Source: Halpernia frigidisoli (lineage in GTDB: Bacteria > Bacteroidota > Bacteroidia > Flavobacteriales > Weeksellaceae). From it: DNA of 64,000 nt. The notes under the pieces were generated by a model. It was not told the origin of the DNA. It made no database searches and saw only the letters and a list, made by a program, of their open reading frames with translations. The stretch's first letter is position 1; each line of letters opens with the position of its first letter. Below are positions 54,192-62,087 of this stretch, piece by piece. The position numbers were made by a program, and so were the translations under genes. The stretch lies in assembly GCF_900113805.1 (NCBI RefSeq), contig NZ_FOQT01000005.1:248001-312000 (forward strand), in the 5' to 3' direction.

Positions 54192-55097
54192 ATGTTTAGA
54201 TTACTTTCTAAAGAAAGCAATATATTTTCAATTCCGGTTTATCTCGTATTTTTGACAGTGATAATTTCAGCGTTTAATGCGTTGAATATTAGTAATTTAA
54301 ACATTATTTCTTTTCTTATCACTTTTGTAGGAATTGCTCTTGGCTATTTTGTTTTTAATCAGATAAAATTAAATTATCAGGAGCATTTGCCCCTATTTCT
54401 TTATACTTTTTTTATTTTCGCATTTTACCCCGGAGATCTGGACATTGGGATTGCGGTTTCTCTCTTTACAAATTCATTTCTTCTTTTATTTCTAACAAGT
54501 ACTGATGATGACGTCCGCAAAGATTCCTATGTCTTGATCGGAGCACTTATCCTGCTCAATTTTATATTTTTGCCAACGACCTGGCCAATGATTCTCTTTG
54601 TAATTATGCACGTTATTGCAACGTCGAAAAGAATTGCGCTGGATTTTTTTAAAGTCTTGATGGGCGGTTTTTTAATTGTAATCAGCTATTTGGGTCTGAT
54701 GTATTTTTTAGGATATACCAGCTGGGACAACAGTTATTTCCCTTTTGGAAAATTTAAAATAAATTTAGATCTCTACCCGCTTTATTTACTATCTCCGATT
54801 GCTCTTATGATCGTACTATCCGTGATGGATCACTTTAATAACTTTAACAAAAAAAGTCTATCCAGCCGTTTTAAATACGGTTTTATCTTGATTTTTACTT
54901 TAGCTCAGTTAATTACAGTTATTTTATATATGGGTAAAAGTAATGAATATCTGTTGCTCTTAGCTTTACCTTTAAGCATAATTTTAGCGCGTTACCTTAA
55001 ATTTCTACCAAAATATTGGATGCGTGAAACCGGTATTTGGGTGATTATTTTTTCAATTATAATTTTCAAAGTTGGTACTTATTTTAAATTTTTTTAA
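54192..55097 (+). CDS. DUF6427-like integral membrane protein
   Basis: From ATG at 54192 (MFRLLSKESNIFSIPVYLVF) the protein has 301 residues and about nine membrane helices, with YFVFNQIKLNYQEHLPLFLY, FAFYPGDLDIG and FLPTTWPMILFVIMHVIATS. This opening and layout match DUF6427 proteins of flavobacteria, function unknown. The DUF3109 gene follows after 12 bases, a common flavobacterial pairing. Confidence 0.78.
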   Translation: MFRLLSKESNIFSIPVYLVFLTVIISAFNALNISNLNIISFLITFVGIALGYFVFNQIKLNYQEHLPLFLYTFFIFAFYPGDLDIGIAVSLFTNSFLLLFLTSTDDDVRKDSYVLIGALILLNFIFLPTTWPMILFVIMHVIATSKRIALDFFKVLMGGFLIVISYLGLMYFLGYTSWDNSYFPFGKFKINLDLYPLYLLSPIALMIVLSVMDHFNNFNKKSLSSRFKYGFILIFTLAQLITVILYMGKSNEYLLLLALPLSIILARYLKFLPKYWMRETGIWVIIFSIIIFKVGTYFKFF

Positions 55098-55109
55098 ACT
55101 TACATTTCA

Positions 55110-55697
55110 ATGATTCAGATAGATGATAAACTTATTTCGGAAGACGTTTTCACCGAACAATTCGTGTGTAACCTCAGCAAATGCAAAGGCGCCTGTTGCG
55201 TTGAAGGCGACGTTGGTGCTCCTTTAGACAAAGAAGAAACAGTAATTTTAGAGAGAATTTTTGATAAAGTAAAACCCTATTTGCGTCCGGAAGGCGTTGC
55301 TGCTTTAGAAAAACAGGGAACCTGGACTTTAGATCCAAATGATAACGATTTTGTGACGCCAATGATTGAAGGAAAAGAATGTGCGTACGTCATTTTTGAC
55401 GAAAAAGGTGTTACAAAATGCGGTATTGAAAAAGCCTACGAAGATGGCGCAGTTGATTGGCAAAAGCCGATATCCTGTCATCTTTATCCCATTCGCGCAA
55501 ACCAGTATTCTACTTTTGTGGCCATCAATTATCATGAATGGGAAATCTGCAATGACGCGTGTATTTTAGGAAAAGAATTACAAGTTCCGGTTTATAAATT
55601 TTTGAAAACGCCTTTGATAAGAAAATATGGTGAAGAATTTTACTCTACTTTATGCGATGCTGCGGATGAATGGAAAAAAGAATACGGAAATAAATAA
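55110..55697 (+). CDS. DUF3109 cysteine-rich protein
   Basis: The 195-residue protein has FVCNLSKCKGACCVEGDVGA, CAYVIFDEKGVTKCGIEKAY, PISCHLYPIRAN and WEICNDACILGKEL. Its cysteines resemble a YkgJ-type zinc/iron-cluster site. Its role is unknown and no catalysis is proven. It is probably co-transcribed with the DUF6427-like gene. Confidence 0.9.
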   Translation: MIQIDDKLISEDVFTEQFVCNLSKCKGACCVEGDVGAPLDKEETVILERIFDKVKPYLRPEGVAALEKQGTWTLDPNDNDFVTPMIEGKECAYVIFDEKGVTKCGIEKAYEDGAVDWQKPISCHLYPIRANQYSTFVAINYHEWEICNDACILGKELQVPVYKFLKTPLIRKYGEEFYSTLCDAADEWKKEYGNK

Positions 55698-55748
55698 AAT
55701 TATTATTTTCAGAAAATAAAATCTTTATATTTTAAGGAAATAATTTAT

Positions 55749-55811
55749 CTGTGCAAATCTGTGAAATCTGTGTGCTAATTTTTCTCTCACAGATTTCACG
55801 GATTTTCACAG
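55749..55811. repeat. Inverted CACAGATTT repeat
   Basis: A 24-base left arm (55749-55772) is the reverse complement of the right arm (55788-55811) with two mismatches and a 15-base loop. Single arms with the same CACAGATTT wording occur at 32085-32107 and, more loosely, at 12710-12745, so it is a dispersed family. Confidence 0.7.
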
Positions 55812-55837
55812 ATTTTTTTTGACTATAATACACAAAA

Positions 55838-55860
55838 AAGCCGCTGAAATTCAGCGACTT
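55838..55860 (-). terminator. Intrinsic terminator of tig
   Basis: A stem of GCTGA/TCAGC, extended on both sides with one mismatch, followed on the minus strand by a T run, 22 bases beyond the tig stop. Confidence 0.75.
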
Positions 55861-55881
55861 TTCTTAATATTTTGAAGAGTA

Positions 55882-57216
55882 TTATTTCTTTAATTCTTCT
55901 AAAAATTCGTCGTGAGAAATTTTACTTTCTTTTTTAGAAGATTTTTCTAAAATCACGTCTTTTAATTTTGCCATAGCAACTTCACCGGAGATCTGACGAA
56001 CCTGCTCTTCATTTTTAAGCATTTCTACCGCATATTTTTGAATTTCTTCTTCCGGCAAACTGTGCATACCATACATCGCCAACTGATTTCTCACCAATTG
56101 CTCAGCCTGCAAAAGAACATCGTTGTAATCTAATTTTACATCGTTGTCATTCATCAGTTTTCCTTCAATTATCTGATATTTTAACTGATTTCTTTCCTGT
56201 TCCAAAGCCTGTTTTGCCTGATCTTCAGATTGAATCTGCTCATTTGAAAACATTAACCATTTAACCAGAAAAGTTTCCGGAAGCTTAACTTCCTCCTTTT
56301 CAGTGATTTGTTCTAAAATTTTATTTACAAAGTGAACATCTGCATTTTGCTGGAAATATTCGTCAAGTTCAGCTTTCACCTTATCTGTTAATTCCTGCTC
56401 AGATTTAATATTTCCTTCACCATAAACTTTATCAAACATTTCCTGATCAAGTGGTGCTAACTTTAAGTTGTAAAATTCCTTTGCAGTAACTTCAACTTCC
56501 TTGTGGTGAAGATGTTCCGCTTCTTCTTTAGAAAAACCTAATTCTTTTGCCAGTTCTTCTTTGGCGATTAAATCTTCTTTCGACACTTTTATTGATTCAC
56601 CAACTTTCAAAGATTTTACTAAAGCAAAAACTTCTTTTTGATCTTTGTTGATGTTAATATTTTTTGGGGCGTGGTTATGCTCACCTTCTGCGTCACCTTC
56701 TACTACTTGCTTTACTTCCAACGCAACGTAAGAATCTTCGCCCAAAGTTTCCTGATCTTCTTTTTCAGCAAAACGTTTCTGCATATTTTCAATGCTTTGT
56801 CCTACTTCTTTTTCACCAGCTTCTACATTATAATAAGGCGCCTCATATTTTGCAAGATCAATTTTGAAATCCGGTTCATAACCTACTTCAAAAGCAACTG
56901 TTAATTGTTCAGCGTTTGGATCTAACTCATCAACAGGCTGTGGAATTGGCTGGCCGATCAGTTTTAAATTATTTTCGGTAACGTAGCCGTTTAAGCCTTC
57001 AGAAACCTGTTTGTTGATTTCTTCAAAAGCGATGCCTGCTTCATATTGCTTTCTAACCATGCTCAAAGGCACTTTTCCTTTTCTAAAACCTGGAACCTGC
57101 GCTGTTTTCGCGTAGTTCATCAATTGTTTATCTACTTTTTCTTTATAGTCAGATTTATTTAAAGTCACTGTAAGTAAAGCACTTACATCGTCATGGTTTG
57201 TTGCTGTAACGTTCAT
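55882..57216 (-). CDS. tig: Trigger factor
   Basis: The 444-residue protein starts MNVTATNHDDVSALLTVTLN, with the ribosome-binding signature region QVPGFRKGKVPLSMVRKQYE at about residues 38-57. A peptidyl-prolyl-isomerase-like middle region (SLKVGESIKVSKEDL) and a long helical C-terminal chaperone arm (LPEETFLVK-like KLPETFLVKWLMFSNEQIQ) follow. It meets nascent chains at the ribosome exit. Length is normal. It neighbours ssrA, another translation-quality gene. Confidence 0.95.
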   Translation of the reverse strand: MNVTATNHDDVSALLTVTLNKSDYKEKVDKQLMNYAKTAQVPGFRKGKVPLSMVRKQYEAGIAFEEINKQVSEGLNGYVTENNLKLIGQPIPQPVDELDPNAEQLTVAFEVGYEPDFKIDLAKYEAPYYNVEAGEKEVGQSIENMQKRFAEKEDQETLGEDSYVALEVKQVVEGDAEGEHNHAPKNININKDQKEVFALVKSLKVGESIKVSKEDLIAKEELAKELGFSKEEAEHLHHKEVEVTAKEFYNLKLAPLDQEMFDKVYGEGNIKSEQELTDKVKAELDEYFQQNADVHFVNKILEQITEKEEVKLPETFLVKWLMFSNEQIQSEDQAKQALEQERNQLKYQIIEGKLMNDNDVKLDYNDVLLQAEQLVRNQLAMYGMHSLPEEEIQKYAVEMLKNEEQVRQISGEVAMAKLKDVILEKSSKKESKISHDEFLEELKK

Positions 57217-57318
57217 TTAATTCAAATTTTTAGGTTGCAAAAGTAAGAAATTTTAATTTAAAATCCGCAAATACAAGCAATTGAAGTTGTTTTTTATTAA
57301 ATATTTATGATTATTTAT

Positions 57319-57419
57319 GCAGCTTTTCCGCCTTCCGTTCCCAATCTTTTTGCTTCGACGTTTATTTTTAAAAAGAAATTGATTTCAGGCAAAAAGGATT
57401 TCCACTCAAGTCGGGCTGC
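57319..57419 (-). repeat. Structured repeat element, copy C
   Basis: On the minus strand the outer helix is GCAGC with GCTGC, the arms are CCGACTTGAGTGGA and GGGAACGGAAGGCGGA, and the inner helix is ATCCTTTTTGC with GCAAAAAGAT. It faces copy D across 106 bases. Both lie in the 466-base gap between tig and ssrA, whose remaining sequence is A/T-rich. Confidence 0.82.
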
Positions 57420-57525
57420 AATGTTTGCGTGAAATATGATTTAGTTTTAGATACAAAGTTTTTTATAAATGGAATTCGAAGTTCCCTAAAATTTTGAATA
57501 TAATTTTCTAATTATAAACAAATCT

Positions 57526-57602
57526 GCAGCCCGACTTGAGTGGAAATCCTTTTTTTTCATTTGAAAAAAAGATTGGGAACGGATGGCGGAAATGTCTGCC
57601 CA
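57526..57602 (+). repeat. Structured repeat element, copy D
   Basis: Outer helix GCAG with CTGC, arms CCGACTTGAGTGGA and GGGAACGGATGGCGGA, inner helix ATCCTTTTTTTC with GAAAAAAAGAT and a short ATTT loop. It is the mirror-image partner of copy C. Confidence 0.82.
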
Positions 57603-57635
57603 AATAAATAATAAAATTCCAACAGATTATTTTGC

Positions 57636-57667
57636 TTTGCTCGCAATGACAAAAATGTGTAACTTTG
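57636..57667 (+). promoter_or_regulatory. ssrA promoter (TTTG - 20 - TAACTTTG)
   Basis: TTTG at 57636-57639 and TAACTTTG at 57660-57667 are exact matches to the Bacteroidota -33 and -7 boxes, 20 bases apart. The mature tmRNA begins 16 bases after the -7 box, which allows a short trimmed precursor. Confidence 0.75.
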
Positions 57668-57682
57668 CATTTCTTAAACATT

Positions 57683-58077
57683 GGGGTTGACTGGTTTCGA
57701 CAGCGAGATCGATGGGTAAGTAAGCATGCAGAGAACCGTAGCGCGATCTCTTTAATCCCTTGCTACAAAACTTTAACTGGCAACCAAGAGTTCGCTCTTG
57801 CAGCATAATCTGAATAAAGTAGGATTCTGCGCATTCCCGAAGATAGTACGGAAGCAAGATGTCTCGCAAATGCTTCGTTCTGCGGCGTTTGATTTTGAGG
57901 CATAGCAATGCAGAAATAGGTCTTGAGAGTCTTTGGCTCAAGAATGAAAACTTCAGAAGATAAGTTAGGATTTGGGTGTCTGTACTCTGGTTTTAATCGA
58001 AAATTAATTGCAGAATAAGCATGTAGAAGTCTTATGTGTTGCTCGTTTGGACGAGGGTTCGAATCCCTCCAACTCCA
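57683..58077 (+). ncRNA. ssrA: Transfer-messenger RNA (tmRNA)
   Basis: The 5' end GGGGTTGACTGGTTTCGACA and the 3' end GGGTTCGAATCCCTCCAACT plus CC are diagnostic. GGGGTTG pairs with CAACTCC (one G-U) to form the alanine-type acceptor stem, and the discriminator is A at 58077. CCA is not encoded (CAA follows), so it must be added. The resume codon is GGC at 57779, and the reading frame 57779-57808 gives the tag GNQEFALAA then TAA, whose ALAA end is the usual protease signal. It frees stalled ribosomes with SmpB. A TTTG/TAACTTTG promoter precedes it and a terminator follows. Confidence 0.97.
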
Positions 58078-58081
58078 CAAA

Positions 58082-58114
58082 AAACCCTGTAATCGTCTGA
58101 TTTACAGGGTTTTT
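58082..58114 (+). terminator. Intrinsic terminator of ssrA
   Basis: AAACCCTGTAA (58082-58092) and TTACAGGGTTT (58102-58112) with a nine-base loop, followed by T. Confidence 0.88.
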
Positions 58115-58121
58115 AATTTTT

Positions 58122-58141
58122 GGGTGCTAGTCTAGGTGCTA
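58122..58141. repeat. Direct repeat GGTGCTA just past ssrA
   Basis: GGTGCTA occurs at 58122-58128 and 58135-58141. Together with the tmRNA 3' end it marks the probable border of an integrated element. No integrase gene remains in the window. Confidence 0.35.
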
Positions 58142-58229
58142 CTTGTTTATAATTAATTCGAAACGATATCTGTTGATTTTTTTTAAATTATATATTTTAT
58201 TGCGACCAATCTGAAATCATGCCTTCGTG

Positions 58230-58967
58230 TTATTCTTTCTTATTTTTACTATTTCTCTCAATCTCCAATTTTATTTGACTTTCAACAGATATTCCTAAAA
58301 ACTCACAGATTCTTTGCTTGTCTTTATAATTTACTGGGTGTCTATGCAAATGATTAACAACAATTCTTTTCAAAAGAAAGTAAGCCATTGGATGTTTTTC
58401 TACATAAACTTTTATTAATTGTAAATCTCTATCTGGAAAACCCGAACCTTGATCCAATTTAATTAAGAGATTAACCAATTTAACAGAAGCAAAGTCCATT
58501 TCATTTTGAACTTTTAGATATTTTTCCATTAATTTAGGACTTCCTACAGAATCGGATATTTTTTTGATAAAAGTGTATGAAATTTGAGTACAAAGGGAAA
58601 ATAATAAATGTTTAGCAACTTTACTTATTTTATCGTTCTGAATATCAACCTTATTTTCCTCACTTCTACTTTCATTATTTTTTTCCTCAATTTTTGAAAT
58701 AATTTCTGTAAGTTGATTTACAATAAAGTCTGTATTCTGAATAAATGATGTAAAGAATACATTTAATGTTCGTAATCCCAATTCATATGTTTCTTTTAAG
58801 ACTTGATGTTTTACCGGACCAGTCATAGAACCACTAGGATTATTTTTAATTATTTGACCTAAAATTTCTATTAATTTAAAACTTAAATTAAGTTTAGATA
58901 TAATATCAATTTCGCTTATATCTTCATCTATATCATAATCTTGTACTACTGCTTTTGTTCTCTTTGA
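58230..58967 (-). pseudogene. C-terminal part of the split phosphoesterase-STAND gene
   Basis: The frame is open from 58967 to 58230, but no ATG, GTG or TTG occurs before ATG 58826. The stretch before that ATG still reads as protein: DYDIDEDISEIDIISKLNLS, FKLIEILGQIIKNNPSGSMT. It continues GPVKHQVLKETYELGLRTLN and ends in YKDKQRICEFLGISVESQIK. Such endings are typical of the helical C-terminus of metallophosphoesterase-STAND proteins. It is in the -1 frame relative to the gene ending at 58946 and overlaps its last residues. It is best read as the same gene after a one-base loss in an A run. A separate short protein from 58826 (198 residues) is the alternative. Confidence 0.75.
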
Positions 58968-61384
58968 TTATTTGTTTTAGAATCTTGAATACTATTTTCT
59001 TCCTCTCTAATCTCTTCATGAGATTTTGATTTTAAATATAATTTCGGAAGTTCAGTAACTAAACTGTTAATAAGTGTAATATCCTCCTCTAATTTGCACG
59101 GGCTTAATTCATTGAAAACGTCCTTGGCGTTTTTTAATAGTTCGTCAATAATAAATTCGTCACTGCTAAAATGAATGAGAAAAAGTAAAATATTTGCAAA
59201 TTCAGTACGATAAAGTCTCTGACAAAGTTTTGAGATTAAAATTTTTACATCTTTTCTATTTATATATTTTGACAAATGTTGGGCTTCAAAAAAATAGTAT
59301 GTATATTGATATTTAAATTCAATATTGTCACCATAAGAATGTAATATACCTGCCTTACAAAGTGTTTCTATAATTTGAGCGGATGCCATAGATCTTGGCA
59401 AATCCAATTTTTCATAACTTTTAATATCATCGTGAAATTCTGAAAACTCCGCAGTTGATAATATCGTAGATTTTTTATTGAAAAAGAAATTTGCTAACTC
59501 GCCGCAATAACTTTTATAGATATTCAATTCAGTTTGATCTTTGATGTTTTCAGTCAAAGTTTTAAGAATTAATAGTTGGTAATAATTACCATATGAACTT
59601 ATTTGTAAATCATGAGGATTACTAGTTTCTAAAGCCTGCAATAGAATTAGTAAAAATATAGGATAGTTCGGTACTATTCGTTGACCCATTGCTACATTAA
59701 TCGCTCGTACTGCATCATCAATTTTTCTGCAATTTTCCTCATCTGAATTGTAATCATCATTACCTAAAGCATACCACTTATTAATTAATTTATATCTTAA
59801 TGAATGATTAAATTCTAATATTTCATACTGAATAAATTCAGAGAATAAATCAGCAGAATTTGCTTCATCTGTGAAAATTTCTTCAATTGCATATAGTTCA
59901 TTTCCAATGAAAATTAAATTTTTATAATTATCACTTAAATTTTTGATAAATTTTCCTTTAGATTTTTGATTCTTAAGTGGATTTTTATCAAAGTCATCAA
60001 TCATTATAAATATATTTGAAATATCTTCTTGGATAAAATCCTCTAACGAATCTTCTCCATATTGAGAAACAAAAACATTTTTTACAATATCCTTAAAATC
60101 ATTAAAATTTCCTGATTTTATTAATCTACCATCTACTAAAATTGGAATAAATCCTTTTTTAAGCAATTCAAAAAATATCATTCTTAATAAAGAAGATTTT
60201 CCGATATTTTCACCTCCGAAAAAAACGTATTTCGAGTTTTGCTTTATAGACTGTATTACACTATCTGAATTTTCAACTAATAATGAAATACCATTATCTG
60301 TACTATCTTTAGTATTAAAATATCTTAAAATCGGATAAACATAAATATCACTTAAATTAATGTCAGATACGTTTGGATGTTTAAATTTTCCTCCAACATC
60401 ATTTAATAACTCTTTAAAATCATCTTCTAAACTATATTTGTATTTGAAATTATTTTTACTTCTCTTGTAATTAATCCAATCTAAATTATTATCTGCTAAA
60501 TTATATTTTTCCGTATTCCAATAATACTTTTCTGTTTTAAAGGATTCGGTATCCAAATCAAAACCTAACAAATTAAATTCACTTTCAAAAATATTATCAG
60601 ATTCTTGAAGAACAGATCCTTCAAGATGATAGACAATGTTGTTTTCTAAATTATCAATTTTTTCTCTAGAAGATTCATGCTCATGTCCAGTTAGATAAAA
60701 ATCTGATGTTTTTTGAATGTGGGTTGAAAATTCTCTACGATTTATGGGATTTAACCAATGAAACGGATGATGTAGCAAACTAAATACTATATCACCTTTC
60801 TCATTCAATATTTCATCAGGTAAAATTGAGGTTGGAAAAAACATTTTCCCACTTTGTTCATGAATTTCAGAAATGTATGCTGTATTGTAACAATGAAAAA
60901 TCACTTTCTTGTCATCAAATTCAAAATTATAAATACTTACCAATCTATCTTCGTAAATAGGCTTATCAGTCTGAATTTGATTCTTAAAATTAAAATATTC
61001 TTCTTGCACACCTGTGCATTGCTCAATAACTGAACTGTCAAATGCAGAATCACCAAGATTTTGAATCATATTTATCTGATTTTGCCGTGCTTTGTTGTCA
61101 AGCGCAAAATCACAGTCATGGTTTCCGGCAATTACTATTATATGTACATCTTTTTTACTGTAGTCTGTAAGTTTACTTTGCAAATTTTTAATAAAATTTG
61201 TACCAATTTCAAATTCTTCTTTTTTTCCAGAAAACGCGGTGTCACCAGTCACGATAAGAAAAATTTTATCATATTCCAAAGAAGAATTTCTTATTGCTTC
61301 AAATAATTTATCTCCCTTATCTAAAATAGAATTGTCACTCATTTTTAGATGAATATCTGATAATTGAATTAGTAAAATTTTCAT
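58946..61384 (-). CDS. Calcineurin-like metallophosphoesterase fused to a STAND-type NTPase (frameshifted)
   Basis: The 812-residue frame starts with a calcineurin-like phosphoesterase: DIH (10-12), GDTAFSG (47-53), GNHD (87-90), HH (205-206) and GHEHE (233-237) supply all metal ligands. After a linker with LSDIYVYPILRYF comes a P-loop NTPase with Walker A GGENIGKSS (390-398) and Walker B NIFIMIDDFDK (about 457-467), then a helical region. Such nuclease-or-phosphatase plus STAND fusions are candidate phage sensors that act when NTP binding drives assembly. The frame stops early after NNQREQKQ, and the missing C-terminus lies in the next frame. It lies on an island with hsdR. Confidence 0.85.
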   Translation of the reverse strand: MKILLIQLSDIHLKMSDNSILDKGDKLFEAIRNSSLEYDKIFLIVTGDTAFSGKKEEFEIGTNFIKNLQSKLTDYSKKDVHIIVIAGNHDCDFALDNKARQNQINMIQNLGDSAFDSSVIEQCTGVQEEYFNFKNQIQTDKPIYEDRLVSIYNFEFDDKKVIFHCYNTAYISEIHEQSGKMFFPTSILPDEILNEKGDIVFSLLHHPFHWLNPINRREFSTHIQKTSDFYLTGHEHESSREKIDNLENNIVYHLEGSVLQESDNIFESEFNLLGFDLDTESFKTEKYYWNTEKYNLADNNLDWINYKRSKNNFKYKYSLEDDFKELLNDVGGKFKHPNVSDINLSDIYVYPILRYFNTKDSTDNGISLLVENSDSVIQSIKQNSKYVFFGGENIGKSSLLRMIFFELLKKGFIPILVDGRLIKSGNFNDFKDIVKNVFVSQYGEDSLEDFIQEDISNIFIMIDDFDKNPLKNQKSKGKFIKNLSDNYKNLIFIGNELYAIEEIFTDEANSADLFSEFIQYEILEFNHSLRYKLINKWYALGNDDYNSDEENCRKIDDAVRAINVAMGQRIVPNYPIFLLILLQALETSNPHDLQISSYGNYYQLLILKTLTENIKDQTELNIYKSYCGELANFFFNKKSTILSTAEFSEFHDDIKSYEKLDLPRSMASAQIIETLCKAGILHSYGDNIEFKYQYTYYFFEAQHLSKYINRKDVKILISKLCQRLYRTEFANILLFLIHFSSDEFIIDELLKNAKDVFNELSPCKLEEDITLINSLVTELPKLYLKSKSHEEIREEENSIQDSKTNNQREQKQ

Positions 61385-61441
61385 ATTATAATTTTTAGTT
61401 TATTTTTAATTTTTAGTTTTGTAGTGGATTTCAAGGAATAA

Positions 61442-61530
61442 TCACAACTTCCCACTACCAATATCTGTATAACACTCAAAATAGAAATATAATTCTTCTA
61501 AAACCACTTCCGTTGTTCATCGTTAGAAAT
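61442..61530 (-). pseudogene. Decayed duplicate of the hsdR 3' end
   Basis: On the minus strand this stretch reads EVVLEELYFYFECYTDIGSG followed by KL and a stop, against EMVLEKLNFYFERYKDISSG then SL and stop at the end of hsdR. About 80 percent of 66 bases match without gaps, and a small deletion breaks the frame further upstream. It is a second, diverged hsdR terminus on the far side of the small gene 61554-62057. Confidence 0.75.
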
Positions 61531-61553
61531 ATTTAATTTAAATATTGATAATT

Positions 61554-62057
61554 TTAAATTCTTTTACCATATAAGGAATATTGATGTAAATCACCATTAT
61601 AATTATTCCCATAATAGCAATTTTCATCATCAAAAAATTTTATAGAACTATATATTGGCGGTATTACAAAATCCCCATATCGATCTATTACTGCCATTTT
61701 ATGATCTCCGGGAACAAGTTGATATTCCCAATTATCATCAGGAAGACTTAAATCTGAAACCATGATTATAAAATGATTTCCTTGAGGAATATATTCTTCG
61801 ATATTATGAAGACACTTTCTAATTATTTTTCCATTAGTGTTAACTATCCCAAACAATTCACTTCCTTCCCAATTGCCGTGCATAACTCCTAAATATTGAC
61901 GATTATCATCTAACCAAAAACATTCAATCGCACTCTCTTCAAATAACTTTGAAATGTTAATTATGATTGTACCATCATTTTTGTCAACCTTTAATGTCGT
62001 TATTTCTTCATTCTCAATTGTTTCGTAGGTTGATATAATTCGATTTATATTTTTCAT
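61554..62057 (-). CDS. Hypothetical protein with a WG-like motif
   Basis: This 167-residue soluble protein has a beta-strand pattern (ITTLKVDKNDGTIIINISKL, SELFGIVNTNGKIIRKCLHN) and one stretch resembling a WG repeat, MAVIDRYGDFVIPPIYSSIK. There is no signal peptide or membrane segment. I do not recognise a defined family. It lies directly downstream of hsdR and is bracketed by the real and the decayed hsdR ends, so it is probably cargo inserted between two hsdR alleles. A defence or immunity role is conceivable but not shown. Confidence 0.6.
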   Translation of the reverse strand: MKNINRIISTYETIENEEITTLKVDKNDGTIIINISKLFEESAIECFWLDDNRQYLGVMHGNWEGSELFGIVNTNGKIIRKCLHNIEEYIPQGNHFIIMVSDLSLPDDNWEYQLVPGDHKMAVIDRYGDFVIPPIYSSIKFFDDENCYYGNNYNGDLHQYSLYGKRI

Positions 62058-62087
62058 TCTTGATTTTTCAAATTTTAAAAAAATTAT

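Noticed and set aside
58020-58077. A tRNA gene suggested by GGGTTCGAATCCC
   Set aside because: The T-arm belongs to the tRNA-like end of ssrA. No D-arm or anticodon arm precedes it at tRNA distance.
57627-58080. Open frames antisense to ssrA
   Set aside because: They arise from the tmRNA sequence, whose ends, promoter, tag and terminator are all clear. No protein-family pattern is visible in them.
58946-58967. Programmed -1 frameshift at CAA AAG
   Set aside because: The site is not a canonical slippery heptamer (no X XXY YYZ pattern in the zero frame) and I see no obvious stimulatory stem just downstream. A one-base loss in the A run is simpler.
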